From Desulfovibrionaceae bacterium (lineage in GTDB: Bacteria; Pseudomonadota; Gammaproteobacteria; Burkholderiales; Burkholderiaceae_C): DNA of 5,325 nt. Below the pieces are notes generated by a model. That model was given only the letters and a program-made list of their open reading frames with translations. It was not told the DNA's origin and ran no database searches. Both the position numbers and the translations under genes were made by a program. Below are positions 1 to 5,325 of the stretch, piece by piece. Each line of letters opens with the position of its first letter. The first letter of the stretch is position 1. Location of the stretch: assembly GCA_009778355.1 (NCBI GenBank), contig WRJY01000151.1, positions 1-5,325 of the forward strand, written 5' to 3'.

Positions 1-89
1 GGAGACGGAGGGATTCGAACCCTCGATGAGGCTCTACACCCCATACTCCCTTAGCAGGGGAGCACCTTCGGCCACTCGGTCACGTCTCC
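1..89 (-). tRNA. tRNA-Ser, anticodon GCU (3' end cut by the window edge)
   Basis: This serine tRNA reads AGC/AGU codons. Read on the minus strand, the acceptor strands are GGAGACG (positions 89-83) and CGTCTCC (7-1). The anticodon stem is CTCCC/GGGAG around the seven-base loop CTGCTAA, with the anticodon bases at 55-53. A long variable arm follows, pairing ATGGGG with CCTCAT, which marks a class II tRNA such as Ser. The T arm is GAGGG-TTCGAAT-CCCTC. The discriminator base and any encoded CCA lie beyond base 1. The gene begins 26 bases after the lysC stop codon, so it may be processed from the lysC transcript, from its own promoter, or both. Folding was done by eye, but all stems pair well. 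Confidence 0.96.
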
Positions 90-104
90 TGGCGCGAAGT
101 TGTG

Positions 105-110
105 ATTATG
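105..110 (-). promoter_or_regulatory. Possible -10 element for the tRNA-Ser gene
   Basis: The minus strand reads CATAAT, matching the sigma-70 -10 consensus TATAAT at five of six bases. It ends 15 bases before the first tRNA base, so transcription would start just ahead of the mature tRNA. No convincing -35 hexamer is seen 16-18 bases upstream, where the sequence is the GC-rich end of lysC. The site could be chance, and co-transcription with lysC is the alternative. Confidence 0.3.
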
Positions 111-115
111 CCATT

Positions 116-1387
116 TCAGGCGCCGGGCTGCTCCAGGTCGAACGCGCGGTGCAGCGTGCGCACGGCCAGTTCCATGTATTTTTCGTCGATGACGACCGAG
201 GTCTTGATCTCGCTGGTGGTAATCATCTGGATGTTGATGCCCTCCTCGCTCAGCGCGCGGAACATCTTGCTGGCCACGCCCACGTGGCTGCGCATGCCGA
301 TGCCGACGATGCTGACCTTGCAGATGCGCGGATCGCCGACGACGTTGGCCTGGCCGCCCAGGGCCGGCAGCACCTTGTCCTTGAGCAGGTCGAGGGCGCG
401 GGCGTAGTCGTTGTGGTGCACGGTAAAGGAAAAGTCCGCCTTGCCGTCCCTGGACACGTTCTGGATGATGACGTCCACCTCGATGTTGGCGTCGGCCACG
501 GCGCCCAGAATCTGGAACGCGATGCCCGGAAGGTCGGGCACGCCCAGCACGGAAATCTTGGCCTCATCGCGGTTGAAGGCAATGCCGGAAACAATGGCTT
601 GTTCCATTTTTTCGTCTTCCTCGAAAGTGATCAGGGTGCCGGACTTGGCTTCTTCGGCGATGTCGATGTCCCAGGGCGTGAAGCTGGAGAGCACGCGCAG
701 GGGCACCTTGTACTTGCCGGCGAATTCGACCGAGCGGATTTGCAGCACTTTGCTGCCCAGGCTGGCCATCTCCAGCATTTCTTCAAAGCTCACCGTGTGC
801 AGGCGGCGCGCCTCGGGCACGACGCGCGGGTCGGTGGTATAGACGCCGTCCACATCGGTGAAGATCAGGCATTCGTCGGCCTTCAGGGCCGCCGCCACCG
901 CCACGGCCGAGGTGTCGCTGCCGCCGCGTCCCAAGGTGGTGATGTTGCCGGCGCCGTCGATGCCCTGAAAGCCGGTGATGATGACCACCTTGCCGGCGTT
1001 CAGGTCGGCGCGCACCTTGCGGTCGTCGATGCTGTCGATGCGCGCCTTGGTGTAGGCGTTGTCGGTGCGGATGGGCACTTGCCAGCCGGCGTAGCTGACG
1101 GCGGCAACGCCCTCGGCCTGCAAGGCGATGGCAAGCAGGCCGACCGAGACTTGCTCGCCGGTGGAGGCCAGCATGTCCAGCTCGCGCAGGTATTCGGCGG
1201 TCTGCCTGGCTGGGGCCAGTTCCTTGGCCAGGCCGAGCAGGCGGTTGGTTTCGCCGCTCATGGCGCTGGGAACCACCACGATCTGGTGGCCGGCGCGCGT
1301 CCATTTGGCCACGCGCTTGGCGACCTGCGCGATGCGATCGGTGGACCCCATCGATGTGCCGCCGTATTTGTGAACGATCAGTGCCAT
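116..1387 (-). CDS. lysC: Aspartate kinase (lysine-sensitive type, two ACT domains)
   Basis: LysC phosphorylates L-aspartate with ATP to give aspartyl-4-phosphate, the first step to lysine, threonine, methionine and diaminopimelate. It acts in the cytoplasm. The 423-residue protein has the normal length for a monofunctional aspartokinase. The N-terminal kinase domain opens with KYGGTSMGS (residues 7-15). It also holds SAMSGETNRL (41-50), STGEQVS (75-81), TTLGRGGSDTSA (150-161) and FTDVDGVYTTDPR (176-188). Two ACT regulatory domains follow, at about 267-340 and 355-420; in this family they bind the feedback amino acid. The start is ATG at 1387. It lacks a clear Shine-Dalgarno sequence, yet KYGGTS sits at the expected distance from it. 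The gene lies 60 bases after tilS and probably shares its transcript. That gap is too short for a lysine riboswitch. Residue Met261 may be an internal start (see the separate entry). Confidence 0.97.
   Translation of the reverse strand: MALIVHKYGGTSMGSTDRIAQVAKRVAKWTRAGHQIVVVPSAMSGETNRLLGLAKELAPARQTAEYLRELDMLASTGEQVSVGLLAIALQAEGVAAVSYAGWQVPIRTDNAYTKARIDSIDDRKVRADLNAGKVVIITGFQGIDGAGNITTLGRGGSDTSAVAVAAALKADECLIFTDVDGVYTTDPRVVPEARRLHTVSFEEMLEMASLGSKVLQIRSVEFAGKYKVPLRVLSSFTPWDIDIAEEAKSGTLITFEEDEKMEQAIVSGIAFNRDEAKISVLGVPDLPGIAFQILGAVADANIEVDVIIQNVSRDGKADFSFTVHHNDYARALDLLKDKVLPALGGQANVVGDPRICKVSIVGIGMRSHVGVASKMFRALSEEGINIQMITTSEIKTSVVIDEKYMELAVRTLHRAFDLEQPGA
605..622 (-). promoter_or_regulatory. 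Possible internal ribosome binding site and start in lysC (beta subunit)
   Basis: GAGGAAG (622-616) lies eight bases before an in-frame ATG (607-605) at Met261. Translation from here would yield a 163-residue protein holding only the two ACT domains. In Corynebacterium glutamicum and Bacillus subtilis, lysC is known to make such a beta subunit from an internal start, at a comparable place ahead of the first ACT domain. The site is stronger than anything before the main lysC start. The caution is that these bases also encode the conserved acidic stretch FEEDEKM, so the match may be a by-product of protein conservation. Confidence 0.4.
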
Positions 1388-1447
1388 GACGTGTACTGCT
1401 GGTGGACACCGGCGCGCAAAGCACGATGCACCGGCAAACTTGGCATT

Positions 1448-2518
1448 TTAGCTTTCGGCCAATACCCCGCCGCCGGGGCCGGACGTCCAGTCAATGACGT
1501 CACCCGATCGCTGGACGAAGCCGCGCCCCACCTTGAGGTGAATGCGGTGCCCGCGCGTGCGGCAAGCGTCGATTTGCGCCAACAGCGCCGCCAGTTGCGC
1601 GCTGCTGGGAGTCTGAGCGTGCCGCGCCGCCAGCCAGTGGCGCAGCACGTTGGCCCGGCGCGCCGGCGACAGCGCCTGCAACGCGCCGATGGCGGGCGGC
1701 GCGCCGCAGGCAGCCAGGTCAGCGGCGGCCACTTCGTCCAGAATTTGCTGTCCCTGCGCGGCATGGGCGGCGCTGCGTGCAAAGGTGGCGCGGAACTGTG
1801 GAAACACGGTCTCCAGCGCCGGCAGCAATTGCGCACGAATACGGTTGCGGGTGTAGCGCAGGCTGGCGTTGCTGGGGTCTTCCACCCAAGCCTGTCCGCG
1901 CGCGCGCAACCAGGCGCGCACCGCCGGGCCGGGCACGCCCAGCAGCGGGCGCTGGTAGGTCACGCCGCCGCGCCGCCACTGCCCCGGCATGGCGGCCAGG
2001 CCGGGCAAACCGGCGCCGCGCGACAGCGCCAGCAGCACGGTCTCCACCTGGTCATCCGCGTGCTGGGCAATGACCACGGTGTTGATGGCATCTGGCGCTT
2101 GCCGCTGCCGCGCCAGCGCATCGAAACAGGCATAGCGGTGGCGCCGGGCAGCATCCTCGGGGCTTTCGCCCGGCGCGTGGCGCGCATCGACGCGCCGCAC
2201 ATGCAGCGGCACGCCCAGACGCGCGCACAGGCGCTGGCAATGGCGCTCGAACTCGTCGGCAGCGGCCTGCAAGCCGTGGTGCACATGCCAAGCCTCGATG
2301 CGGCCCAGCCAACGTTCGGCGCAGGCCAGCAGCAAGGCGGTGGAATCGGCCCCGCCGCTGAAGGCCACCGCCAGCGGCAACCCGGGCGCCCGAGCCGCGA
2401 AATGATCCATCGCGGCATCCAGCAGTTGTGGCGCGTGCGGCTGGGCTGGCGCGGGCGAATCGTTCGGCGGCAAGATGGGTTCCATGGCGGCGCCCACCAT
2501 CGTACCGCGCGCGAGCAC
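1448..2518 (-). CDS. tilS: tRNA(Ile)-lysidine synthase, short form
   Basis: TilS uses ATP and lysine to turn the wobble cytidine of tRNA-Ile(CAU) into lysidine, so the tRNA reads AUA and accepts isoleucine. It is normally essential. The N-terminal PP-loop ATPase has SGGADS (residues 54-59), HVHHGL (78-83), AQHADDQVETVLL (151-163), RPLL (190-193) and DPSNASLRYTRNRIR (214-228), all typical of the family. Residues about 270-335 fit the middle substrate-binding domain. The protein ends soon after it, so the C-terminal domain of the 432-residue E. coli enzyme is missing. Shorter TilS proteins are, as I recall, common in Betaproteobacteria. The start is uncertain: GTG at 2518 has AGAGGGG nine bases upstream, while ATGs at 2500 and 2485 have no ribosome binding site. 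Catalytic motifs are unaffected by this choice. The gene is followed by lysC after 60 bases. Confidence 0.93.
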   Translation of the reverse strand: MLARGTMVGAAMEPILPPNDSPAPAQPHAPQLLDAAMDHFAARAPGLPLAVAFSGGADSTALLLACAERWLGRIEAWHVHHGLQAAADEFERHCQRLCARLGVPLHVRRVDARHAPGESPEDAARRHRYACFDALARQRQAPDAINTVVIAQHADDQVETVLLALSRGAGLPGLAAMPGQWRRGGVTYQRPLLGVPGPAVRAWLRARGQAWVEDPSNASLRYTRNRIRAQLLPALETVFPQFRATFARSAAHAAQGQQILDEVAAADLAACGAPPAIGALQALSPARRANVLRHWLAARHAQTPSSAQLAALLAQIDACRTRGHRIHLKVGRGFVQRSGDVIDWTSGPGGGVLAES

Positions 2519-2521
2519 TCC

Positions 2522-2626
2522 TCAGGGCCCCTCTGGCAGGTCGCGCTGAAAAGCCATTCCGCCATCGATCACCGGCCTGCCAGATGGCAAGCCCCATCCG
2601 GCCCCAGGCCGCTTGTTCATGGTCAT
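2522..2626 (-). CDS. Possible small ORF (34 codons) directly upstream of tilS
   Basis: An open frame runs from ATG at 2626, or a second ATG at 2620, to TGA at 2524-2522. It ends three bases before the GTG start proposed for tilS. GGAG lies eight bases before the second ATG and two before the first. The peptide begins MTMNKRPGAGWGLPSG and is rich in Gly and Pro, with no recognisable family, signal or membrane segment. The near-abutting stop and start would suit translational coupling to tilS. In DNA of this GC content a 34-codon frame is easily random, so this is a weak call. Confidence 0.2.
   Translation of the reverse strand: MTMNKRPGAGWGLPSGRPVIDGGMAFQRDLPEGP
2532..2584. repeat. 9-bp inverted repeat ahead of tilS
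   Basis: TCTGGCAGG at 2532-2540 is the exact reverse complement of CCTGCCAGA at 2576-2584, with 35 bases between. In the transcript this could form a long-looped hairpin next to the proposed tilS ribosome binding site (2528-2534), which overlaps the proximal arm. No T tract follows, so it does not look like an intrinsic terminator. The rest of the 2519-2687 gap holds no clear promoter and no trace of an accA 3' end in the three minus-strand frames. Confidence 0.35.
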
Positions 2627-2687
2627 GGCTCCGTCCCGCCGTCACCCGCGCCAATTTCCGGTGACCTTGCTCTCGCATTCCGCAGGG

Positions 2688-3299
2688 TCAACCTTCAATG
2701 GCTTGCCGTATCTGCGCGAGTTGCTTCCCGAACTGTTCGTTCTCGCGCTTCAGCCGCTCGTTTTCCTTATTCGTTTCCTCGGCATTCAGCAGTGCGGCCA
2801 TCGGGTGTTCGCTGACCTCGACATACTGCTTCTCGAGGTCGGCGCAATACGTGGCGCCTTGAAGCTCTTGCACCGCCTTGCCGAGCAAGGTCAGGAAGGC
2901 TTCGTGCCTGGCCATGAAATCGTCGCACAGCGGTTGGCACAACGGCTGCTTCGCGACGTAAACACCACATTGCTCAACCAGAGCTTTTTGCACATCGGCG
3001 ATGCGCGTTTGCGGCGACTTGGGCGTCAGCTTTTTGGCCCAGTCCGCCAGCGCGTATCCGATACCGGCGCCAGCCAGGGAAAAAGGTACAAGCCCTGTGA
3101 AGGCGGTTCCGAATATGGCGATGCCTGCATGGGTGCCAAGCCATCCCAAGCCTGCGCTGCTGGCAACAGCCCCGCCAGGCTTCAGATAATCCTTGGCGGC
3201 ATCGACCGCTTTACTGGCGGCGTTGCCGACGGCTTCGATTGCGGTGTCTATCCAACCGCCTATCTTCTTGCCCGTTGTGCTCTCATATTCGTCAGCCAT
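2688..3299 (-). CDS. Unrecognised protein with Gly/Ala-rich hydrophobic centre and charged helical C-terminus
   Basis: I do not recognise this 203-residue protein. Residues 1-40 are a polar, probably helical N-terminus without a signal peptide. Residues about 43-86 are hydrophobic and rich in small residues, with runs such as GIAIFGTAFTGLVPF (59-73) and SLAGAGIGYALA (74-85). They could form one membrane hairpin or a glycine-zipper-like segment. Residues about 98-165 hold four cysteines (111, 121, 125, 152). From about 173 to the end the chain is highly charged (NKENERLKREN, 177-187) and likely a short coiled coil. ATG at 3299 is preceded by GGAG seven bases upstream, and an in-frame TGA lies just beyond. 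GC in two sampled 60-base stretches is about 54%, against about 72% in one glcB stretch, which suggests acquired DNA. It has its own candidate promoter. A membrane-associated role is only inference. Confidence 0.75.
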   Translation of the reverse strand: MADEYESTTGKKIGGWIDTAIEAVGNAASKAVDAAKDYLKPGGAVASSAGLGWLGTHAGIAIFGTAFTGLVPFSLAGAGIGYALADWAKKLTPKSPQTRIADVQKALVEQCGVYVAKQPLCQPLCDDFMARHEAFLTLLGKAVQELQGATYCADLEKQYVEVSEHPMAALLNAEETNKENERLKRENEQFGKQLAQIRQAIEG

Positions 3300-3306
3300 G
3301 AGACAT

Positions 3307-3310
3307 CTCC
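3307..3310 (-). promoter_or_regulatory. Ribosome binding site of the unrecognised gene
   Basis: GGAG on the minus strand lies seven bases before ATG at 3299, an ideal spacing. It decides both the start and the strand of this gene, because a long open frame also exists on the plus strand here. An out-of-frame ATG overlaps the spacer (GGAGATGTCTCATG) but is too close to the site to compete well. Confidence 0.65.
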
Positions 3311-3325
3311 AGACCGTAAAGTTTC

Positions 3326-3353
3326 ATTATCGCCGTGGCATGTGGCCGCGCAA
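3326..3353 (-). promoter_or_regulatory. Candidate sigma-70 promoter of the unrecognised gene
   Basis: On the minus strand TTGCGC (3353-3348) and GATAAT (3331-3326) are 16 bases apart. The -10 matches consensus at five of six bases; the -35 keeps only the TTG. Transcription would begin near 3319, giving a leader of about 20 bases containing the ribosome binding site. The AT-rich stretch stands out against the GC-rich flanks. The layout suggests the gene is expressed independently of glcB. Confidence 0.45.
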
Positions 3354-3364
3354 GCGCATGTGAG

Positions 3365-3407
3365 CCCAAAGCAGCAAGTCCCTTTCGACCCAAATAGAAA
3401 TGTCCCC
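3365..3407. repeat. Imperfect tandem 19-bp motif resembling an insertion-sequence end
   Basis: Plus-strand CCCAAAGCAGCAAGTCCCT (3365-3383) and CCCAAATAGAAATGTCCCC (3389-3407) agree at 12 of 19 bases and start 24 bases apart. Both open with CCCAAA and close with GTCCC. Closely spaced short repeats with GGGGACATTTCTATTT-like wording occur at the ends of IS21-family elements, as I recall, so this may be a leftover IS end. No transposase (istA/istB) fragment is present nearby. The family assignment is inference; the repeat itself is visible. Confidence 0.4.
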
Positions 3408-3411
3408 TTCG

Positions 3412-3433
3412 CATGGCGCGAGGGGCGCCGATG
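3412..3433 (-). terminator. Hairpin downstream of glcB, weak terminator candidate
   Basis: GGCGC (3415-3419) and GCGCC (3425-3429) pair around a five-base loop. CAT/ATG (3412-3414 with 3431-3433) extends the stem past a one-base bulge. It lies about 20 bases beyond the glcB stop codon. No T tract follows on the minus strand, so it is not a classical intrinsic terminator; it may protect the mRNA 3' end or be incidental. Confidence 0.3.
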
Positions 3434-3450
3434 GGCGAGCAGGCGGGTTC

Positions 3451-5325
3451 TTACCCTCCCGCCTTCACCTTCAACCGCCAGGCGTGCAGCAGCGGCTCGG
3501 TGTAGCCGCTGGGTTGCAGGGCGCCTTTGAACACCAGGTCGCACGCGGCCTGGAAGGCGGCCGATTGCTTGAAGTTGTCGTGCATTCTGCGGTAGGCCGG
3601 GTCGCCGCTGTTTTGCTGATCGACCAGCGCGGCCATGCGTTGCAGCGTGGCGCGCACCTGGCCTTCGGTGACCACGCCGTGCAGCAGCCAGTTGGCCATG
3701 TGCTGGCTGCTGATGCGCAAGGTGGCGCGGTCTTCCATCAAGCCGATCTGGTGGATGTCGGGCACCTTGGAGCAGCCCACGCCCTGGTCCACCCAGCGCA
3801 CCACGTAACCCAGAATACCCTGGGCGTTGTTGTCCAACTCCTGCTGGCGCTCGGCGGCGCTCCATTTGGCTTGGCTGACGACGGGGATGGCCAGCAGGCT
3901 GGCCAGCAGTTCGTCGCGCAGCGCCACGGGGTCGGCTTGGGCCAGGTCGGCTTCCAGGCGTTTTTGCACGTCGCTGACCAGCACCTGATGGTAGTGCATG
4001 GCGTGCAGTGTGGCGCCGGTGGGGCTGGGCACCCAGGCGGTGTTGGCGCCGGCCTTGGGGTGGGCGATTTTTTGTTCCAACATGGCCTTCATCAGGTCGG
4101 GCATGGCCCACATGCCTTTGCCGATTTGCGCCTTGCCGCGCAGGCCACAGGCCAGGCCGGTCAGCACGTTGTTGCGTTCATACGCCTGGATCCAGGCGCT
4201 GGTTTTCATGTCGCCCTTGCGATACACCGGGCCGGCCTGCATACAACTGTGCATTTCGTCGCCGGTGCGGTCGAGAAAGCCGGTGTTGATGAAGGCCACG
4301 CGGCTGCTGGCGGCGGCTATGCAAGCCTGGAGGTTGATGCTGGTGCGGCGTTCCTCGTCCATGATGCCGAGCTTGACGGTGCTGTCGGGAAGGTCGAGCA
4401 GTTTTTCGACGCGGCCAAACAGGTCGGCGGCAAAGGCCACTTCAGCCGGGCCGTGCATTTTGGGTTTGACGATGTAGATACTGCCCTTGCGCGAGTTGCG
4501 CAGGCCGCCTTTGCCCAGGCCCTTGAAGTCGTGCGCGGCGACGGCGGTGGTGATGACCGCGTCCATGATGCCTTCGGGGATTTCCTTCAGGCTGCCGTCG
4601 GCGGCCTGGTACAGGATGGCCGGGTTGGTCATCAGGTGGCCGACGTTGCGCACGAACATGAGCGAGCGCCCGTGCAGCGTGACTTGACCCTGGCCACCGG
4701 CGGCGGTATAGACGCGGTCCGGGTTGAGGCCGCGCGTCATGGGCTTGCCGCCTTTGTCGAAGGTCTCGGTCAGCGTGCCGCGCAAAATGCCGAGCCAGTT
4801 GCGGTAGCCCAGCAGCTTGTCTTCGGCGTCCACGGCGGCCACGGAGTCTTCCAGGTCGAGAATGGTGGACAGGGCCGCTTCCACCACCAGGTCGGCCACG
4901 CCAGCCGGGTCGTTGCCGCCGACGGGCGATTTGGGGTCGATGCGGATGTCCAAGTGCAGGCCGTTGTGCCTGAGCAGGATCGACGAGGGCGCCTTGGCCT
5001 CGCCCTGGTAGCCGATGAACTGCGATGGCTCGGCCAGCTTGCTGCTCTTGCCGCCCTTGAGCTTGACCACCAGTTCGCCGTCCTTGACCACGTAGCCGGT
5101 GGAGTCGATGTGCGAGCCTTGTCTGAGCGGGGCGGTGCGGTCGAGCACGTAACGCGCCCACTCGATCACCTTGGCGCCGCGTTTGGGGTTGTACTTGCCG
5201 CCTTTTTCGAGGCCGGGGGTTTCGGCGATCACGTCGGTGCCGTACAGCGCGTCGTACAGGCTGCCCCAGCGCGCGTTGGCCGCGTTGAGCGCGTAGCGGG
5301 CGTTCAGAATGGGCACCACCAGTTG
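3451..5325 (-). CDS. glcB: Malate synthase G, 5' end outside the window
   Basis: GlcB condenses glyoxylate with acetyl-CoA to malate and CoA, serving growth on glycolate, acetate and related C2 compounds. The frame is open through the right edge, where GTG at 5319 is an internal Val codon (QLVVPILNARYALN). Numbering from that Val as 1, 622 residues remain, and about 100-110 are missing against the 723-residue E. coli enzyme. The TIM-barrel core holds DLEDSVAAVDAEDK (155-168), FVRNVGHLM (222-230), KPKMHGP (285-291), GIMDEERRTS (318-327), GFLDRTGDEMH (347-357) and LMEDRATLRISSQH (527-540). Aligned with E. coli from memory, the active-site residues are all present: Arg224 (R338), Glu322 (E427), Asp350 (D455) and Asp530 (D631). 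Cys516 matches the oxidation-prone C617. About nine extra residues between Arg224 and Glu322 mark a lineage variant. The C-terminus YTEPLLHAWRLKVK is intact and ends in TAA at 3453-3451. Confidence 0.97.
   Translation of the reverse strand, partial: QLVVPILNARYALNAANARWGSLYDALYGTDVIAETPGLEKGGKYNPKRGAKVIEWARYVLDRTAPLRQGSHIDSTGYVVKDGELVVKLKGGKSSKLAEPSQFIGYQGEAKAPSSILLRHNGLHLDIRIDPKSPVGGNDPAGVADLVVEAALSTILDLEDSVAAVDAEDKLLGYRNWLGILRGTLTETFDKGGKPMTRGLNPDRVYTAAGGQGQVTLHGRSLMFVRNVGHLMTNPAILYQAADGSLKEIPEGIMDAVITTAVAAHDFKGLGKGGLRNSRKGSIYIVKPKMHGPAEVAFAADLFGRVEKLLDLPDSTVKLGIMDEERRTSINLQACIAAASSRVAFINTGFLDRTGDEMHSCMQAGPVYRKGDMKTSAWIQAYERNNVLTGLACGLRGKAQIGKGMWAMPDLMKAMLEQKIAHPKAGANTAWVPSPTGATLHAMHYHQVLVSDVQKRLEADLAQADPVALRDELLASLLAIPVVSQAKWSAAERQQELDNNAQGILGYVVRWVDQGVGCSKVPDIHQIGLMEDRATLRISSQHMANWLLHGVVTEGQVRATLQRMAALVDQQNSGDPAYRRMHDNFKQSAAFQAACDLVFKGALQPSGYTEPLLHAWRLKVKAGG

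Noticed and set aside
1..89. tRNA-Ser as an attachment site of an integrated element
   Set aside because: Integration would be seen at the 3' end, which lies outside the window. No integrase or duplicated tRNA 3' segment is visible inside.
1388..1447. A lysine riboswitch or attenuator ahead of lysC
   Set aside because: Only 60 bases separate tilS from lysC, far too few for the lysine riboswitch, and no leader peptide with a Lys or Thr run is present.
2641..2665. Inverted repeat GTCACC/GGTGAC downstream of the unrecognised gene, as a terminator
   Set aside because: The stem is only six pairs with a 13-base loop and no T tract follows, so it does not meet the pattern of an intrinsic terminator.
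2519..2687. A degraded accA 3' end upstream of tilS
   Set aside because: None of the three minus-strand frames contains the basic, aromatic C-terminal wording expected of AccA.
26..2815. A 929-codon open frame on the plus strand across tRNA-Ser, lysC, tilS and beyond
   Set aside because: It runs antisense to three well-supported genes. Its product is a low-complexity run of His, Gly, Ala and Arg, as expected from the complement of GC-rich coding DNA.
2613..3530. A 305-codon plus-strand frame over the unrecognised gene
   Set aside because: It also runs over the end of glcB, has no good ribosome binding site, and gives a less protein-like product. The minus-strand frame has GGAG at ideal spacing, a promoter and a plausible domain layout.
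3260..4111. A 283-codon minus-strand frame in the glcB region
   Set aside because: It is out of frame with glcB, whose protein is intact with all active-site residues, so this is a shadow rather than a sign of frameshift.

Overview
The window comes from a GC-rich proteobacterial chromosome. The closest family resemblance is to Betaproteobacteria of the order Burkholderiales, probably Comamonadaceae. This rests on the wording of the aspartate kinase and malate synthase G proteins, on the short TilS, and on the tilS-lysC-tRNA-Ser order. It is a judgement from remembered families, not from a search.

Every gene lies on the minus strand, so the transcriptional order runs from high to low coordinates. 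The 3' part of glcB (malate synthase G) enters from the right edge and stops at 3451; about 100 N-terminal residues are outside. A 151-base spacer follows. It holds a hairpin, a short tandem motif resembling an insertion-sequence end, and a credible promoter. Then comes an unrecognised 203-residue gene (3299 to 2688) with a Gly/Ala-rich hydrophobic centre and a charged helical C-terminus. Its base composition is clearly lower in GC than its neighbours. After a 169-base gap come tilS (tRNA-Ile lysidine synthase), lysC (aspartate kinase) and a tRNA-Ser(GCU). The tRNA is cut at its 3' end by the window edge.

The tilS, lysC and tRNA genes look like one housekeeping transcription unit: 60 bases separate tilS from lysC and 26 separate lysC from the tRNA. 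TilS modifies the AUA-reading tRNA-Ile and LysC starts the lysine/threonine/methionine branch. glcB is a carbon-metabolism gene of the glyoxylate pathway and has no functional tie to them.

Most of the window is ordinary core genome. The least ordinary part is roughly 2520-3450. There an orphan gene of foreign-looking composition, next to a possible insertion-sequence scar, sits where related genomes often carry accA upstream of tilS. A second point of interest is a possible internal translation start in lysC that would give a separate regulatory (beta) subunit. I see no CRISPR array, no complete mobile element and no recognisable defence system.
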